A stretch of 64,000 bases of DNA from J054 sp963850255 (GCA_963850255.1 CAWKLL010000022.1:62001-126000), one strand, 5' to 3'. Positions 47,801 through 56,207 are shown, counted from the first letter of the stretch. Program-made: numbers and translations. The notes: generated from the letters alone by a model not told the origin.

Positions 47801-49038
47801 TTGCTGAGCGTATCGTCGCCGTCGCCGCCGTCGAACCCGCGCGTCGTGGCCTGGCTGTCGGACTGCGCTTCACCGATAGCCGCTCCCAGTGCAGTAAATG
47901 AAAGGCTGCGGGAGATCGCTTTCGCGTCACTGGTTTGCGTGACCGTACCGGCATTGCTGAGCATGTCATTACCGTCGCCACCGTCCAGGGCCACGCTGTC
48001 GGCCGTCACCACGGTATTGGATGCGGCCACCGCCACGCCCATCAAGGTGTGTGACACGGCCGTAGCCCGCGAACGGGCATCCGAATCCAACAGGATGCTG
48101 GCGTCAGCGCCGTTTGCCAGCGTGTCCTGACCGTCGCCGCCGGTGATACCGCTGGCTGCGGCGCTGGACGTTGTCGCGTTATCCAGAATGCCGCCGCCCG
48201 AGAGTCCTGCGGCGGTGAATGTGATGCTGACACCCTCGGCGGTTGCGTCCGCCGATGAATCCAGCGAACCGTCGTTGCTTAGCATGTCATCGCCAGCGGC
48301 ACCCTGGATCGCGGCCGATTCGGCCGTGGATGTCGACGCGGTATTAGCCAATGCGACACCACCGACAGCAACGCTGACGCCTACGGATACCGTATCCGAT
48401 TCCGCTTCGCTGGTAATGTCACGACGATTGTTTACGGTGTCATCGCCCTCACCGGCATCCACGCCGAATGCGGTCGAAGTCGCCGTCATACCTCCGTCCG
48501 AGAATGGGTCACCGCCTAGAGCGGCGCCAATTCCGGTGATTGACTGGGCAACCGACAGGGCTTTGGCATCCGCCCGGCTGTTAACGACGCTGGCATTGTT
48601 GACTGTGTCGTTCCCCACACCGGCGTCAATGGCGCGCGCAGTTGCGGTGTTTGTCGATGTTGCGATCGCACTGGACACACCCCCAGCGACGACGGCCTTG
48701 CTCGAGGAGAGGCTGCGCGCCTCGGCCAGGGCATCGACGGTCGAGTCCTCGACGGTAGACCCGTCGGCAGCGATGCCGCTGCTGATGGCGTCATCGCCAC
48801 CGCCGGCCAGAATTCCACTGGCCGTGGCGAAAGACTTGGTACCACCGTCCAAGGCTGCGTCGCTGGCCCCGGCGACCCCGCCGCCGGTGACCGCGACGTT
48901 CAGCGCGATGCCGGTGGTGTCCGCATCGGCGCTGAGTTGCCCGGTGTTGTTGATGATGTCGCCGTCGTCACCGCCATCTATTGCACTAGCATCGGCTTTG
49001 GCGGTCGCGGTGGAAACCGACGCCGTGGCGCCGATCAC
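41899..49038 (-). CDS. Giant autotransporter, C-terminal part (passenger plus beta-barrel)
   Basis: A 2,379-residue frame that continues, one frame over, the upstream minus-strand frame; its first methionine is not a true start. The passenger repeats a ~45-residue unit of the pattern GGDGDDTLSNxG-I-(A/V)-S/T-rich strands through about 43,600. It is interrupted by a triplicated cysteine module (44,650-45,400), a Trp-rich loop ICIWFFGWWC (44,257-44,286) and a Cys pair near 43,930. A linker (about 43,050-42,760) leads to a C-terminal autotransporter barrel of ~285 residues, RFQTWGMAATGRGDYD to ALRLNLRF, with the terminal Phe recognised by the BAM complex. It should be a type Va surface protein. 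The passenger function is unknown, perhaps adhesin or biofilm matrix. Confidence 0.85.
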   Translation of the reverse strand: MIGATASVSTATAKADASAIDGGDDGDIINNTGQLSADADTTGIALNVAVTGGGVAGASDAALDGGTKSFATASGILAGGGDDAISSGIAADGSTVEDSTVDALAEARSLSSSKAVVAGGVSSAIATSTNTATARAIDAGVGNDTVNNASVVNSRADAKALSVAQSITGIGAALGGDPFSDGGMTATSTAFGVDAGEGDDTVNNRRDITSEAESDTVSVGVSVAVGGVALANTASTSTAESAAIQGAAGDDMLSNDGSLDSSADATAEGVSITFTAAGLSGGGILDNATTSSAAASGITGGDGQDTLANGADASILLDSDARSRATAVSHTLMGVAVAASNTVVTADSVALDGGDGNDMLSNAGTVTQTSDAKAISRSLSFTALGAAIGEAQSDSQATTRGFDGGDGDDTLSNTGDLTLTGTAEATGQSIGLSSTGATISTANAQARVTGAGLAGGEGADSITNEGLVQLDSLADGNALAVGYAGTGYSLGEANVDGSTELAGLSGGLGQDAVTNSGTIEVDARADTAAQSVSASGPGFAVGKANAIADVVAAGIRGGDDNDELNNTVDGLIEVLGTADAQAGAVAVSLAGAANAEAKTLPNTRVTGMSGDAGDDEITNAGAIIANASSSSTSSGTSVTLAGSAKSSGGTEVETRATGIDGGDGADTIVNSGSLSVGPGEGDERWMAILDTQASSFGFAGSVGAESAAFAATEATGINGGDADDDLTNSGDITVLATALSTSTASSTAIFGSSDAGGESGAITLATGLAGGAGNNVLRSLGSLSVEAESRLVQESGSSFTFAGSGDVGGALEANTLAVGLQGGDQVDVIRSEGEITVTGISTLDSTGGESKTLFGSSDLAVSTGATTGALGIDGGAGDDDIENLASLVLTADSNLTMSGSSYALGGTGETGGTLAATTTVDGILGGDGLDRVINSGDIDIASTATLESFGESDATFGTSSGSSTSGGIVRASGLRGGAADDFIENRAGASIDIESTANVNTESIAYTFGGGSNTDTLLTGDASAVGIAGDDGNDTLINAGDITLVVAANLKSDGGSKTSIGASNSVGQSEATASAVGMDGGDNDDELTNSGGVDVSVVVVAEAIGDAKSGVFVGDAETGAVTVATADATGLRSGGGVNELTNTGLVLVEADATGYALGYASGRAFSAGNDSVSVGRSTAVAKAIGIEDGDGASVIVNENTLNVRATARTAKELETLLTVYRLQGNDDENLDPDDPNAPPRRDLETVAVLPDFNDPDPVQAEQNRQDYPLGTRVYCTDTRPETSCIANPEVSRDGNYQEVIIADSVDEFSWEGAADGNTDNLPDFNDPDNGEQNKIDYPDGSILYCTETECVADADPDDNEVPAGDPYQVMVETITTPGWQPFASLDGLPPLDDPADQTQYPAGTIVACTAIECQQDPAIVNEDAVASATYYEVVVTTDDSVDPPVETYSWNRYDGLIIEVAVTAKEDSFPSYAAANGNGLGGTGVATGVSRATASAWAMQLGDGDDEVENRGSISVLADAEAAFGVSADGDNVGNATGTAESFATASAFGFDLGNGNNSLLNAGDLTVVAQASTQSLSEVTGGDICIWFFGWWCGGGGDGIGTSETTLDLVATGISSGDGIDTITNDDIITVTTAPIVRDDARKGEFVADVRRENSETINVYFSAVATGITTGGGDDEVINNGSLLVEARDLLSGCSDQACIDRVNSKGIDSSTVEAFGILTGAGNDILRNNGLVSATRLVNGVTESQLAIDLGDGDDMLYLGADAEIVGSVSLGEGNDTLVLTGSPVVRNIADAPVDVNLGGDSETLMLMGAGEFMSNVTGVSQASKQGAGTYRITRLQPLATLAIDEGVIELADPDSGYSFSPGSQYSTYVNFDLRDQPELRSGQLLVAGDVSLDGAIDVERRGEDYIANDSRFLVVGAGGDLTGGFVDVTLPEPKPLLAFELETDTDAGAVNVVVDSPSFATVTRNPVYDQIGLGFDRLAPEATGDLEDVLGTLQQMESGFDEAFAANSPEAHTTPTTTAHSNGQQVTQFLMNHLGTSRASYRQPQTRGAAPSLSWSYDNNGIGFVGFSSNGQLNDGQGQILLAANDGTYVAPSKPRRRDARFQTWGMAATGRGDYDELDGYTGFDMDTNTYALGADFRVADRFLVGAMLGFADTEVDTREIVSSLDMESRYGGVYASWFTDRAFLEAGITYASQSFDNSREVKFMSIDRVAKSQHDGTGWLGFFGGGYEFRFNQLILEPYASIYYFGLKEDAFAETGADSLNQLVDERETTALFGELGSNLMIRQNLRSGALEWRARLGVNYDFEIDSASITYGYQGAPGTSFAVDDRSLSQESLRFGAGLSYVTERTTLALDYAGLANSDYAINSLALRLNLRF
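44650..45400 (-). repeat. Triplicated cysteine-pair module inside the passenger
   Basis: Three similar ~60-80-residue copies interrupt the solenoid. Each has an acidic/Pro/Asn lead, then Y-P-x-G-T/S-x-V/L-x-C-T-x-x-E/x-x-C and a strand ending in Y-E/Q-V. The Cys-bearing cores are YPLGTRVYCTDTRPETSCIA (45,181-45,240), YPDGSILYCTETECVA (about 44,980-45,030) and YPAGTIVACTAIECQQ (about 44,790-44,845). PDFNDPD precedes copies 1 and 2 and PPLDDPAD copy 3. No known domain is recognised. Confidence 0.8.
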
Positions 49039-52000
49039 TGAGAACGAAATAGTGGCTGTTGGCGTGATCGCGGTGGCCGTGCTGTCGATACTGCCGCTGT
49101 TGATGAGCGTATCTGTGCCGCTGTCGCCCCTGATGCCCTCGGCCAGCGCGTCGCCGGTGACGCCGCCATCCCACGGTATCGTTGCCGGCCACAGCCACGC
49201 CGAACTTCACACCGGCAACACTGATTACGTCCGCTTCAGCCAGCGCGTTCGTCGTGATGGTCTTGCTGTTATCGATCATGTCGCCGCCACTGCCGGCGTT
49301 GATGCCAATCGCATCCGCAGCGGCACTGGCGCCCGTCACCGCACCCGCCACGCCTTCAATCGCGACGGCTACGCTCACGCCGGTGGAAGTGGCCAGCGCA
49401 TCGGCGTTGATATCGCCGTCGTTATCGACTGTGTCCGCGCCACCGCCCAGCGCAACACCCTGGGCCAGTGCATCGGTGGACGTACCCGCGTTATAGGCGC
49501 CGGCGACACCGGCTGCTGTGAATGAGATTGCGGCCGACGCGCCAATGGCATCGGCATTCGCTGTCAGCACGCCGCTGTTGTTGACGACATCGTCTTCTTC
49601 GTCATCCCCCGTGTCGATGGCCGTCACTTCGGTTTCGCTGGTGGATGCCACCGCGGCACCGGCCACGCCGGTCACGGCGACAGCCACGCTGGCCGCCAAC
49701 GACGTCGCTGAGCCGCTGGCATCGATATCGCCCGCGTTGTCGATCTGGTCCGCACCGCGTCCGGTTTCGATACCGCGACTGGTGGTCTGGGCCGTGGTGC
49801 CACCATCCCAGATGGAATCGGTGGCAACGGCCAGGCCGCCAGGCGTCACCGTGACAGTGGCCGTCACGGCCACAGAATCCGCATCCACGGTGATGTCACC
49901 GTCGGCACTGTTATCAATCGTGTCGCCATCGGCCGCGCTATCGTTCGCACCGGCATCGATGCCGCTGGTGCGCGCCTTGGCCGTGGACGTGCCCACCGCT
50001 ACACCGACCCCCGCGACGGCCACGCTGACCGTCGCGGCCGCCGTATTGGCGTTGACATCGGTATTGATCGCAGCACGGTTGTTGATCAGGTCAGCGCCGC
50101 CGCCGGTCTGGATTCCGCGGCCGACGGCATCGGCCGTGGTGCCGCCGTCCCATACGGCCCCTTCGCTGACTGCCAGCCCGGCAGTGGTAACCGTGACTGC
50201 CGCTGAGGTGGCCAGATCAAAAGACCGCACGTCGAGCTTGCCAAAATTGTTGACCGTATCCGCCGCCGCTCCCAGACCCGTATCGATTGCAACGGCATCG
50301 CTGGTAGCCGTTGATTTAGCCGTGGCGCCGGCCACACCGGTGATCGCGACACTGACGGCCACTGAAGTAGTCAGGGCACTCGCGTCCGCGTCGACAAAAC
50401 TGTAATTGTCGAGGGTGTCGGCGCCGTCACCCGTCGCAATGCCGCGGACCTGCGCATCCGCGCCCGTGCCGCCGTCCCAGACGGCATCGCCGGCTACGGC
50501 CAGGCCGGTAAGGGTGACGCCCACTGTGGCGGTGGCCGCCAACGCATCGGCCTGGACGGCGATACACGATTCGGCCTCTTCGCACGACTCTGCCACGACA
50601 GGATCAACCGCCGCGACGCCGCTGCGGACAGTATCGTCACCGGCACCCGTATCGATAGCGACCGCATCGGCTTCGGCTGTGGACGTAGCCACCGCGCCCG
50701 CCACGCCGGTAATCGTGATACTCGCGCCTAGTTCGGCGGCCTTGGAGTCGGTCGTGACCGTGATGTCGGCATCGTTACCAACATCGTCAGCGCCATCCCC
50801 AACTTTGATGCCGCGTCCTTCGGCTGTCGCTGTCGTGCCACCGTCCCAGACGGCACCCGCAACGAAAGATGCACCCGCATTGGCAAATCCGACCGAGGCT
50901 GATGCTGCCTTCGCGTTCGCATCGACAATCAGATCACCGCTGTTTTCTATGGTGTCGATATCGTCCCCGACGCTTGCGTCGATGGCCACGGCGTCGGCGA
51001 CACCGGTGGAAGTTGCCGTTGCACCGGCGACGCCGGCGATCGCAACTGAAACGGCGGCCGATGCCGCCTCGGCATCAGCGGTGGCGTCGATACCGCCCTC
51101 GTTGGTCAGGGTTTCCCCGCCGCCGCCAAGATCAATACCGCGGGCCGTAGCATTGGCCTTGGTGCCGCCATCCCAGACGGAATCGCCGGACAGTGCCGCG
51201 CCGGTATTGGTAATGCTGACCGAACCGGCCGCTGCCTTTGCGGTTGCGGTGGAATCAAGGCGGCCGGAGTTAAAGACATCGTCAACATCATCACTGGCGC
51301 CGGCATCAATGGCGGTGGAGCGTGCGTCAGAGGTTGAGGTGGCCGTTGCCACTGCGACGCCACTGCTGATCACCCCGGCGACAGAAAGCGACACCGTCGT
51401 TGCCGTCGCTTCAGTATCAATGCCGCCGGTATTCGAGATCGTATCGCTGCCGGCGGCCAGTTCTTGCGTCGACTCGAAACCAAATTCCTCGGTGCCGATG
51501 GCCAGCCGGGTGGTTTCGCTCCGGTTGCCGCCATCACCGGCAATGCCGGTCGCGGTTGCTTCCGCGGTCGTGCCACCGTCCCACACGGCATCCGCTGCCG
51601 CGGCCACACCTGCGTTGGTGACCGCCACGTTGGCGGTGACGGCTGTGGCGGTCGCCATGCTGTCCAGCCCGCCATCAACAGAATCGCTGTTCGTTATGCT
51701 GTCGGCGCCATCGCCGCCCCTGATCGCCGTGGATGTGGCCGTGGACTTCGCCGTCGAGGCAGCTGCTGAGACGCCGGTCGGCGTGATCGCCACATTGCCG
51801 TTGAGAACACTGGACGTGGCGATGGTGTCGATTCGTCCCGAATTGGTAATCTGATCGTCGCCCGAGGCTGCAATGGTGGTGTCGTCGTAAATGATCTGGG
51901 CTTTGTCGGCGGTTACATCCACGTCCACCGTCTTTTGCTGGCTGGTGCCACTGTCTGCATCGATTCCGGTTGCATTGGCGTCCGCCTTGGTGCCGCCATC

Positions 52001-55000
52001 CCAAACGCTGTTGATGGCTGCCGCCAGGCCCTTGGCGGCCACAGCCACGTTAGCGGTATAGGTCTCGGCGTCCGCCGTCGACATCAGTGCGCCTTCGTTG
52101 TTGATCACATCGGCGCCATTGCCGGACTCGATGGCCGACGACTTCGCCGCTGTCGAAGCGCCGCTGATGGTCGCGGCAACACCCTTGCTGCTGACGCCGA
52201 CGGTTACTTCGGCCGCCGTGGCCTCGCTGTCAGCCGTGATCGCGGCACGGTTGTCGATGGTGTCGGCACCATCGGCGCCAATCGAGTCGTTGCTCGAAGC
52301 AACATCGGCCGTCACGTTGATCTCGTCGAAGCCAATGAAGGTGTCGATCAGCAGCGACTTCTCATAATCTCCGCCGGCACTGGAAATACCCGTTGCCGTT
52401 GACGTCGCCGTGGTGCCCGCGCCGAGGACGCCACTGTTGGCAACGGCGGCGCCAGTCGTTGATACGCTGACGTTGGCACTGGCCGCCGTGGCGTCCGAAG
52501 TCGACGTCAGGACGCCATCGTTAGTGATCGTGTCCGTGGCGCCGCCCGTATCGATGGCAGTCGCTGTCGCGGTGGCGGTGTTGTCTACCGTAGACCGGGC
52601 GGTACCCTTGATAGTCACGGCGACAGCGATGTTACCCGTGGTTGCCGTCGCGTCGGCGTCAACCCCATAACGATTTTCCACCGAATCGTCGCCGCTGGCG
52701 GCCGTGGAGACCTGCTCGAATCCAAATTGCAGGCCCTCCGCACGAATAGAAAGTTCACCGGCCGTAGTCTGGCTGGTTTCACCACCATCGGTGGAAATGC
52801 CCGTCGCCGTTGCCTCGGCGACTGTCTCCGCCTTCACCTTGGTGCTGGACGAGCTCGCATCAGTCTTTTTCACACCCACGCCGGCCGCAACGGCGAGCGC
52901 CCGTGAGACGGCGCTGGCCGTAATCTGGCCGTCGGCAGCCACGTCCGGCGCACAATCGCCCGGCACCGCGACATCGCAGCCGCTGACAACCGAATCGTTA
53001 CCGCCGCCGGTCTCGATACCGCTGGCACTGCTGATTGCCTTGGCTGCAATCTCAGCGTTGGCCGCACCATCAATTGCGACACTCCCGCCAACTGCACCGG
53101 CGTTCGACTCTGCGTCAGCGGTAACGTCACCCCCGACCGCAACCACGTCGTCACCATCAACGGCTGTTTCTATAACGCTGACTTCTGTTTCCAGGCCTGT
53201 CTCATCGATGATCAGGCTCGCCGTCACCGTTTCGGTCTTGCCACTGTCGGCAGCAATGCCCGTTGCCGACGAGTTTGCAGTGGATCCGGCCTCCACTTCG
53301 ACCTTGGGTTTGGCCTTTTCCGCGGTCTTCTGGCCAAAACCAATGCTCAGTGCACCGCTCAAAGCATCGGCGGTTGCGGATACGCTGTCGCTGGTGCTGA
53401 TGGAATCATTACCGCCACCGGCGTCGAGACCAGCCGATTTGGCTGTGGCCTCGGCGGCCAGTTTCGCGGAGGCGGTACCGTCAATGGCTACGGTTGCCTG
53501 GCCTGCCCCGGTTCGGGCCGTAGAATCGGCCGACACCGGACCGTTGCTGAAGATGTTGTCATTGGCAAAGAATGCCTCCAGCAGCCTGTCAAAACTGGTA
53601 TCCAGGCTGTTTGCAGTGATCGCCAGGTCGAAGTCGAGCACGGTACGCGCGGTGCCGCCATCGGTGACAATGCCACCCGCATTGGCCACGGCCTTCACAC
53701 CGGCTTTGGTCTCTACCTCGGTCTTGAGTTTCTCCCCATCGTCCTGTCCAACGGCCACGCCCACCGCCACCGCATCGGCCGTGGCGATCGCATCAACGAC
53801 GCCGTCGCTGGTGACCTCGTCAGCGCCGCCGCCCGTGCCGATGCCCACCGCATCAGCGTTGGCCTCAGCGTCCAGCTCCGCCGATGCCGAGCCGTCAATC
53901 GTGATGGCGAGGTTCTCTTCCCGGACAAAAGCGTCTGCCGTCGCCGTTATGTCGGCTGAGCTGTTCACGGTATCGGCCCCGGCGTCCGAGGTCGCTTCGT
54001 AGTCCACGCCCGTCGTAAGACCGGCGTCGTTGATCAGCACTGTGGTGGTGAACGTGCTGGCGGTATCTTCGCTGTCGGTCTTGATGCCTGTGGCATTGGC
54101 CTTGCTGGAGGTCTTGGACTCGGATTTGGACTTGGCGCCGCCGGATTCCGAGATGCTGACTGAGCGGCCCCTGGCCGTGGCGGTCGCGGTCGCATTGATG
54201 GTGTCGGCAGCAGACACCGTATCGCTGCCCCCACCGGTGGAAATACCGGTGCCGTCGGCGCTCGCCGTGGCGTTGGCCTTCGACCCCGCCGTGCCCTCGG
54301 ACCCGATGGAGATACTGCCGTCAGCGGCCCCCGCGACAGCCGACGCGGTGGCGTTAATAGTCTCGTCGTGCACGACGGTGTCATCACCCTCGGGCGTAAC
54401 GATGGTGCGCTCGAAGGTAACGCTCAGGCCGCCCTGGTCGAGCGGAAAGGACACATCGTTAACAGTTTCAGTGCTGTCGGTCTCGGTATTAATACCGTCG
54501 GCATTGGCCGTCGCCTCTGCATTGGCCTCAACGGCTATTTCTGTTTCGTTGGTGCCGTCTCCCGATGCGACCCCGATGCTCAGGGTCCTGGCTTTCGAAT
54601 CAGCGGTCGAGGTAATGGGCGCGGTGTTGGTGACCTGGTCGCCGCCTGCTCCGCCGTTTATCCCCTGGGCCGTGGCTTCGGCCGTGGACGAGGCATTTAT
54701 TTTCAGTTCCTTGGTTACCTGCGCGCCTAGTGGAAATGCAGCGCCACCGATCGTGGACTCCGCTGTTGTCGTGATAGACGCATTATTGGTGATCTCGTCA
54801 TCGCCTTCGTCGCCCTCGATACCCGAAGCGCTGGAGGTGCCGGTCACCGAGACGTCGATCTCTTCCTCGTCGCTGGGCGTGTTATCGGTGTCATCGTCAT
54901 CGACCGACAGGACATCGGCATACCCACCCAATGATCCGGCACTGGCATCGATAACGTCGTTGGACGTGACCGTGTCGTTACCGCTACCTGCCTTAATCCC

Positions 55001-55351
55001 GATGCTTTCCGCCCGTGCTTCAGATTCGGAAGGGTCGATGATCAGGAATACGTCGGCGTCTGCATCGGGTTCGATGGTCGCGTTGCCGGTAACCGTGTCA
55101 TTACCGTCAGCGGCGTCGACACCGGTGGCCGTTGCCTGGAATGTCCCGCCCAAAACGGAGGTGACGTCGGCATCCGGGACAAGGGGTGAGTTGATGACCA
55201 GGACATCGTCGTCATCTGTGCCTGGCAGCGACGTGACGATATCTTCATCGTCAGCGAGGACCGCAAGCGGCCAACCGAGGGACAGGCAAGCGATTGAGGC
55301 TGCCAGCAAGCGGAAACTGGCGTGGCTCGCCACGCGAGGGGATCTGGGCAT
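48986..55351 (-). CDS. Giant autotransporter, N-terminal part (signal and passenger)
   Basis: A 2,121-residue frame starting MPRSPRVASHASFRLLAASI, a signal peptide ending near AVLADDED, with GGGAG eight bases before the ATG. The passenger follows, with units such as GIDAGDGNDTVTGN and GIKAGSGNDTVTSN. From about 52,000 downward it shows a second-order repeat marked by VWDGGT. After VAGNDTV the frame is lost at about 49,170-49,178. Its last ~60 residues (RRHRRRAGRGHQGRQR and on) are out-of-frame junk, while the alternative frame continues as WDGGVTGDALAEGIRG. Joined, the product is ~4,483 residues, from 13,453 bp (3n+1). An AT-rich region upstream holds a promoter. Confidence 0.85.
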   Translation of the reverse strand: MPRSPRVASHASFRLLAASIACLSLGWPLAVLADDEDIVTSLPGTDDDDVLVINSPLVPDADVTSVLGGTFQATATGVDAADGNDTVTGNATIEPDADADVFLIIDPSESEARAESIGIKAGSGNDTVTSNDVIDASAGSLGGYADVLSVDDDDTDNTPSDEEEIDVSVTGTSSASGIEGDEGDDEITNNASITTTAESTIGGAAFPLGAQVTKELKINASSTAEATAQGINGGAGGDQVTNTAPITSTADSKARTLSIGVASGDGTNETEIAVEANAEATANADGINTETDSTETVNDVSFPLDQGGLSVTFERTIVTPEGDDTVVHDETINATASAVAGAADGSISIGSEGTAGSKANATASADGTGISTGGGSDTVSAADTINATATATARGRSVSISESGGAKSKSESKTSSKANATGIKTDSEDTASTFTTTVLINDAGLTTGVDYEATSDAGADTVNSSADITATADAFVREENLAITIDGSASAELDAEANADAVGIGTGGGADEVTSDGVVDAIATADAVAVGVAVGQDDGEKLKTEVETKAGVKAVANAGGIVTDGGTARTVLDFDLAITANSLDTSFDRLLEAFFANDNIFSNGPVSADSTARTGAGQATVAIDGTASAKLAAEATAKSAGLDAGGGNDSISTSDSVSATADALSGALSIGFGQKTAEKAKPKVEVEAGSTANSSATGIAADSGKTETVTASLIIDETGLETEVSVIETAVDGDDVVAVGGDVTADAESNAGAVGGSVAIDGAANAEIAAKAISSASGIETGGGNDSVVSGCDVAVPGDCAPDVAADGQITASAVSRALAVAAGVGVKKTDASSSSTKVKAETVAEATATGISTDGGETSQTTAGELSIRAEGLQFGFEQVSTAASGDDSVENRYGVDADATATTGNIAVAVTIKGTARSTVDNTATATATAIDTGGATDTITNDGVLTSTSDATAASANVSVSTTGAAVANSGVLGAGTTATSTATGISSAGGDYEKSLLIDTFIGFDEINVTADVASSNDSIGADGADTIDNRAAITADSEATAAEVTVGVSSKGVAATISGASTAAKSSAIESGNGADVINNEGALMSTADAETYTANVAVAAKGLAAAINSVWDGGTKADANATGIDADSGTSQQKTVDVDVTADKAQIIYDDTTIAASGDDQITNSGRIDTIATSSVLNGNVAITPTGVSAAASTAKSTATSTAIRGGDGADSITNSDSVDGGLDSMATATAVTANVAVTNAGVAAAADAVWDGGTTAEATATGIAGDGGNRSETTRLAIGTEEFGFESTQELAAGSDTISNTGGIDTEATATTVSLSVAGVISSGVAVATATSTSDARSTAIDAGASDDVDDVFNSGRLDSTATAKAAAGSVSITNTGAALSGDSVWDGGTKANATARGIDLGGGGETLTNEGGIDATADAEAASAAVSVAIAGVAGATATSTGVADAVAIDASVGDDIDTIENSGDLIVDANAKAASASVGFANAGASFVAGAVWDGGTTATAEGRGIKVGDGADDVGNDADITVTTDSKAAELGASITITGVAGAVATSTAEADAVAIDTGAGDDTVRSGVAAVDPVVAESCEEAESCIAVQADALAATATVGVTLTGLAVAGDAVWDGGTGADAQVRGIATGDGADTLDNYSFVDADASALTTSVAVSVAITGVAGATAKSTATSDAVAIDTGLGAAADTVNNFGKLDVRSFDLATSAAVTVTTAGLAVSEGAVWDGGTTADAVGRGIQTGGGADLINNRAAINTDVNANTAAATVSVAVAGVGVAVGTSTAKARTSGIDAGANDSAADGDTIDNSADGDITVDADSVAVTATVTVTPGGLAVATDSIWDGGTTAQTTSRGIETGRGADQIDNAGDIDASGSATSLAASVAVAVTGVAGAAVASTSETEVTAIDTGDDEEDDVVNNSGVLTANADAIGASAAISFTAAGVAGAYNAGTSTDALAQGVALGGGADTVDNDGDINADALATSTGVSVAVAIEGVAGAVTGASAAADAIGINAGSGGDMIDNSKTITTNALAEADVISVAGVKFGVAVAGNDTVGWRRHRRRAGRGHQGRQRHRYAHQQRQYRQHGHRDHANSHYFVLSDRRHGVGFHRDRQSRC
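49165..52006 (-). repeat. Super-repeat marked by W-D-G-G units
   Basis: Seven intact copies of V/I-W-D-G-G-T sit at about 52,000, 51,581, 51,171, 50,843, 50,474, 50,147 and 49,806, spaced 327-419 bp, plus the copy at the frameshift (about 49,171) and a diverged one (AYNAGTSTDALAQG, about 49,490). Each is followed by an A-x-A-x-R/T-G-I start of a solenoid unit, so each super-repeat holds two or more units. Confidence 0.85.
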
Positions 55352-55802
55352 CAGAGTCTCCCAAGAGCGGCGGGCATGGAAGGCCTTGCAGCATCGGCTG
55401 CTGGCGCTTCAAGTCAAGAATACCTAACCGATCTTATTTATTGATTCTTATCGTTAATTGGTTAGCAGATTCACTATAGTCCGCGCGCTGCACAAGCACA
55501 ACAAGCTGAGTCCGCAGAGAGCCATAATCGAGCACTAGCTCGCGACTGAGCTCAGGTATCGGCCAGACAGAAACTGCAAAACCAATAATTTGCGGGGACA
55601 CTTCGCACTTTACATAATCGACGTCCGCAGAATTCCCCTTGCGCAGACAAGATGGTCCCGCGATTCGTCGGGACAGCTGGGCGACGCGAAAGACGGATAC
55701 GTCTGTCATCTGGACAGCAGCTATTCGGGCAGCAAACGGCTCGCTACAACTGGATGGGATGTCCGCTCGAGCAACGCAGGCAAACCTGGTTCGAACGACA
55801 AC
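55352..55802. other. Upstream region of the giant autotransporter
   Basis: 451 bp without a supported gene. 55,430-55,485 is AT-rich and contains GATAAGAATCA-like sequence on the minus strand, weakly similar to a Fur box. A TTGACT (minus strand, about 55,416-55,421) may be a -35 element. The remainder shows nothing I can name. Confidence 0.45.
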
Positions 55803-56207
55803 TCAGCAGCGGCGCTTCAATTCCACCACAGGCGCATAAAGCAGCCACTCGGCCCAGGCTTCCGACGCCGGCTGGTCAGGGGATTCGTAGCTGATAAATG
55901 CCAAGTGTTCACGCACCGCCATTAGCGTGTCGTCCAGCAGGCTTTCCGATGCCTCGCCAACGGACCAAAATCCCAGCGCAAACCAGGCCGCATTGCGCTC
56001 CTGTTGCGATAAACGCCGCCCAAGCAGGCGACCTGCCTGAGCAACATTCATGCACGCGCGACCGAGCAAATAGGCTTGTTGCGGTTCCATGCAGACACTT
56101 TGCCAAGCGTTCGGCGAAAAGCTTGAGAACCAGTTCACGCCGTGGAAAACCGGCCCGAAATGATTGTTGCGTGGTCGACCGGGCACAAGCAGCAGTTCTC
56201 CTGACAA
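55803..56207 (-). CDS. Hypothetical protein, unrecognised
   Basis: A 134-codon frame with helical, partly hydrophobic content (AYLLGRACMNVAQAGRLLGR, WFALGFWSVGEASESLLDD). No family is recognised. The start is uncertain: TTG at 56207 or ATG at 56090 (MEPQQAYLLG), the latter giving 95 residues. It is divergent from the cytochrome c gene. The reverse frame in the same place is weaker, but coding is not certain. Confidence 0.45.
   Translation of the reverse strand: MSGELLLVPGRPRNNHFGPVFHGVNWFSSFSPNAWQSVCMEPQQAYLLGRACMNVAQAGRLLGRRLSQQERNAAWFALGFWSVGEASESLLDDTLMAVREHLAFISYESPDQPASEAWAEWLLYAPVVELKRRC

Noticed and set aside
49160..49185. Programmed frameshift in the autotransporter
   Set aside because: The site has no slippery heptamer or obvious stimulatory structure, and other genes in the window show similar small indels.
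48143..49525. Long plus-strand frames opposite the autotransporter (also 49518-50405, 50406-51854, 52704-54002, 54030-55427)
   Set aside because: They are antisense shadows produced by the biased codons of the Asp/Gly/Ala/Ser/Thr repeats; they are low-complexity and have no domain.
41899..55351. RTX toxin exported by a type I system
   Set aside because: The Gly-Asp turns are not tandem nonapeptides, an N-terminal signal peptide and a C-terminal barrel are present, and no HlyB/D genes are nearby.
55590..55925. Plus-strand frames around 55.6-55.9 kb
   Set aside because: Arg/Gln-rich shadows without start context; the minus-strand frame at 55803-56207 is more protein-like.
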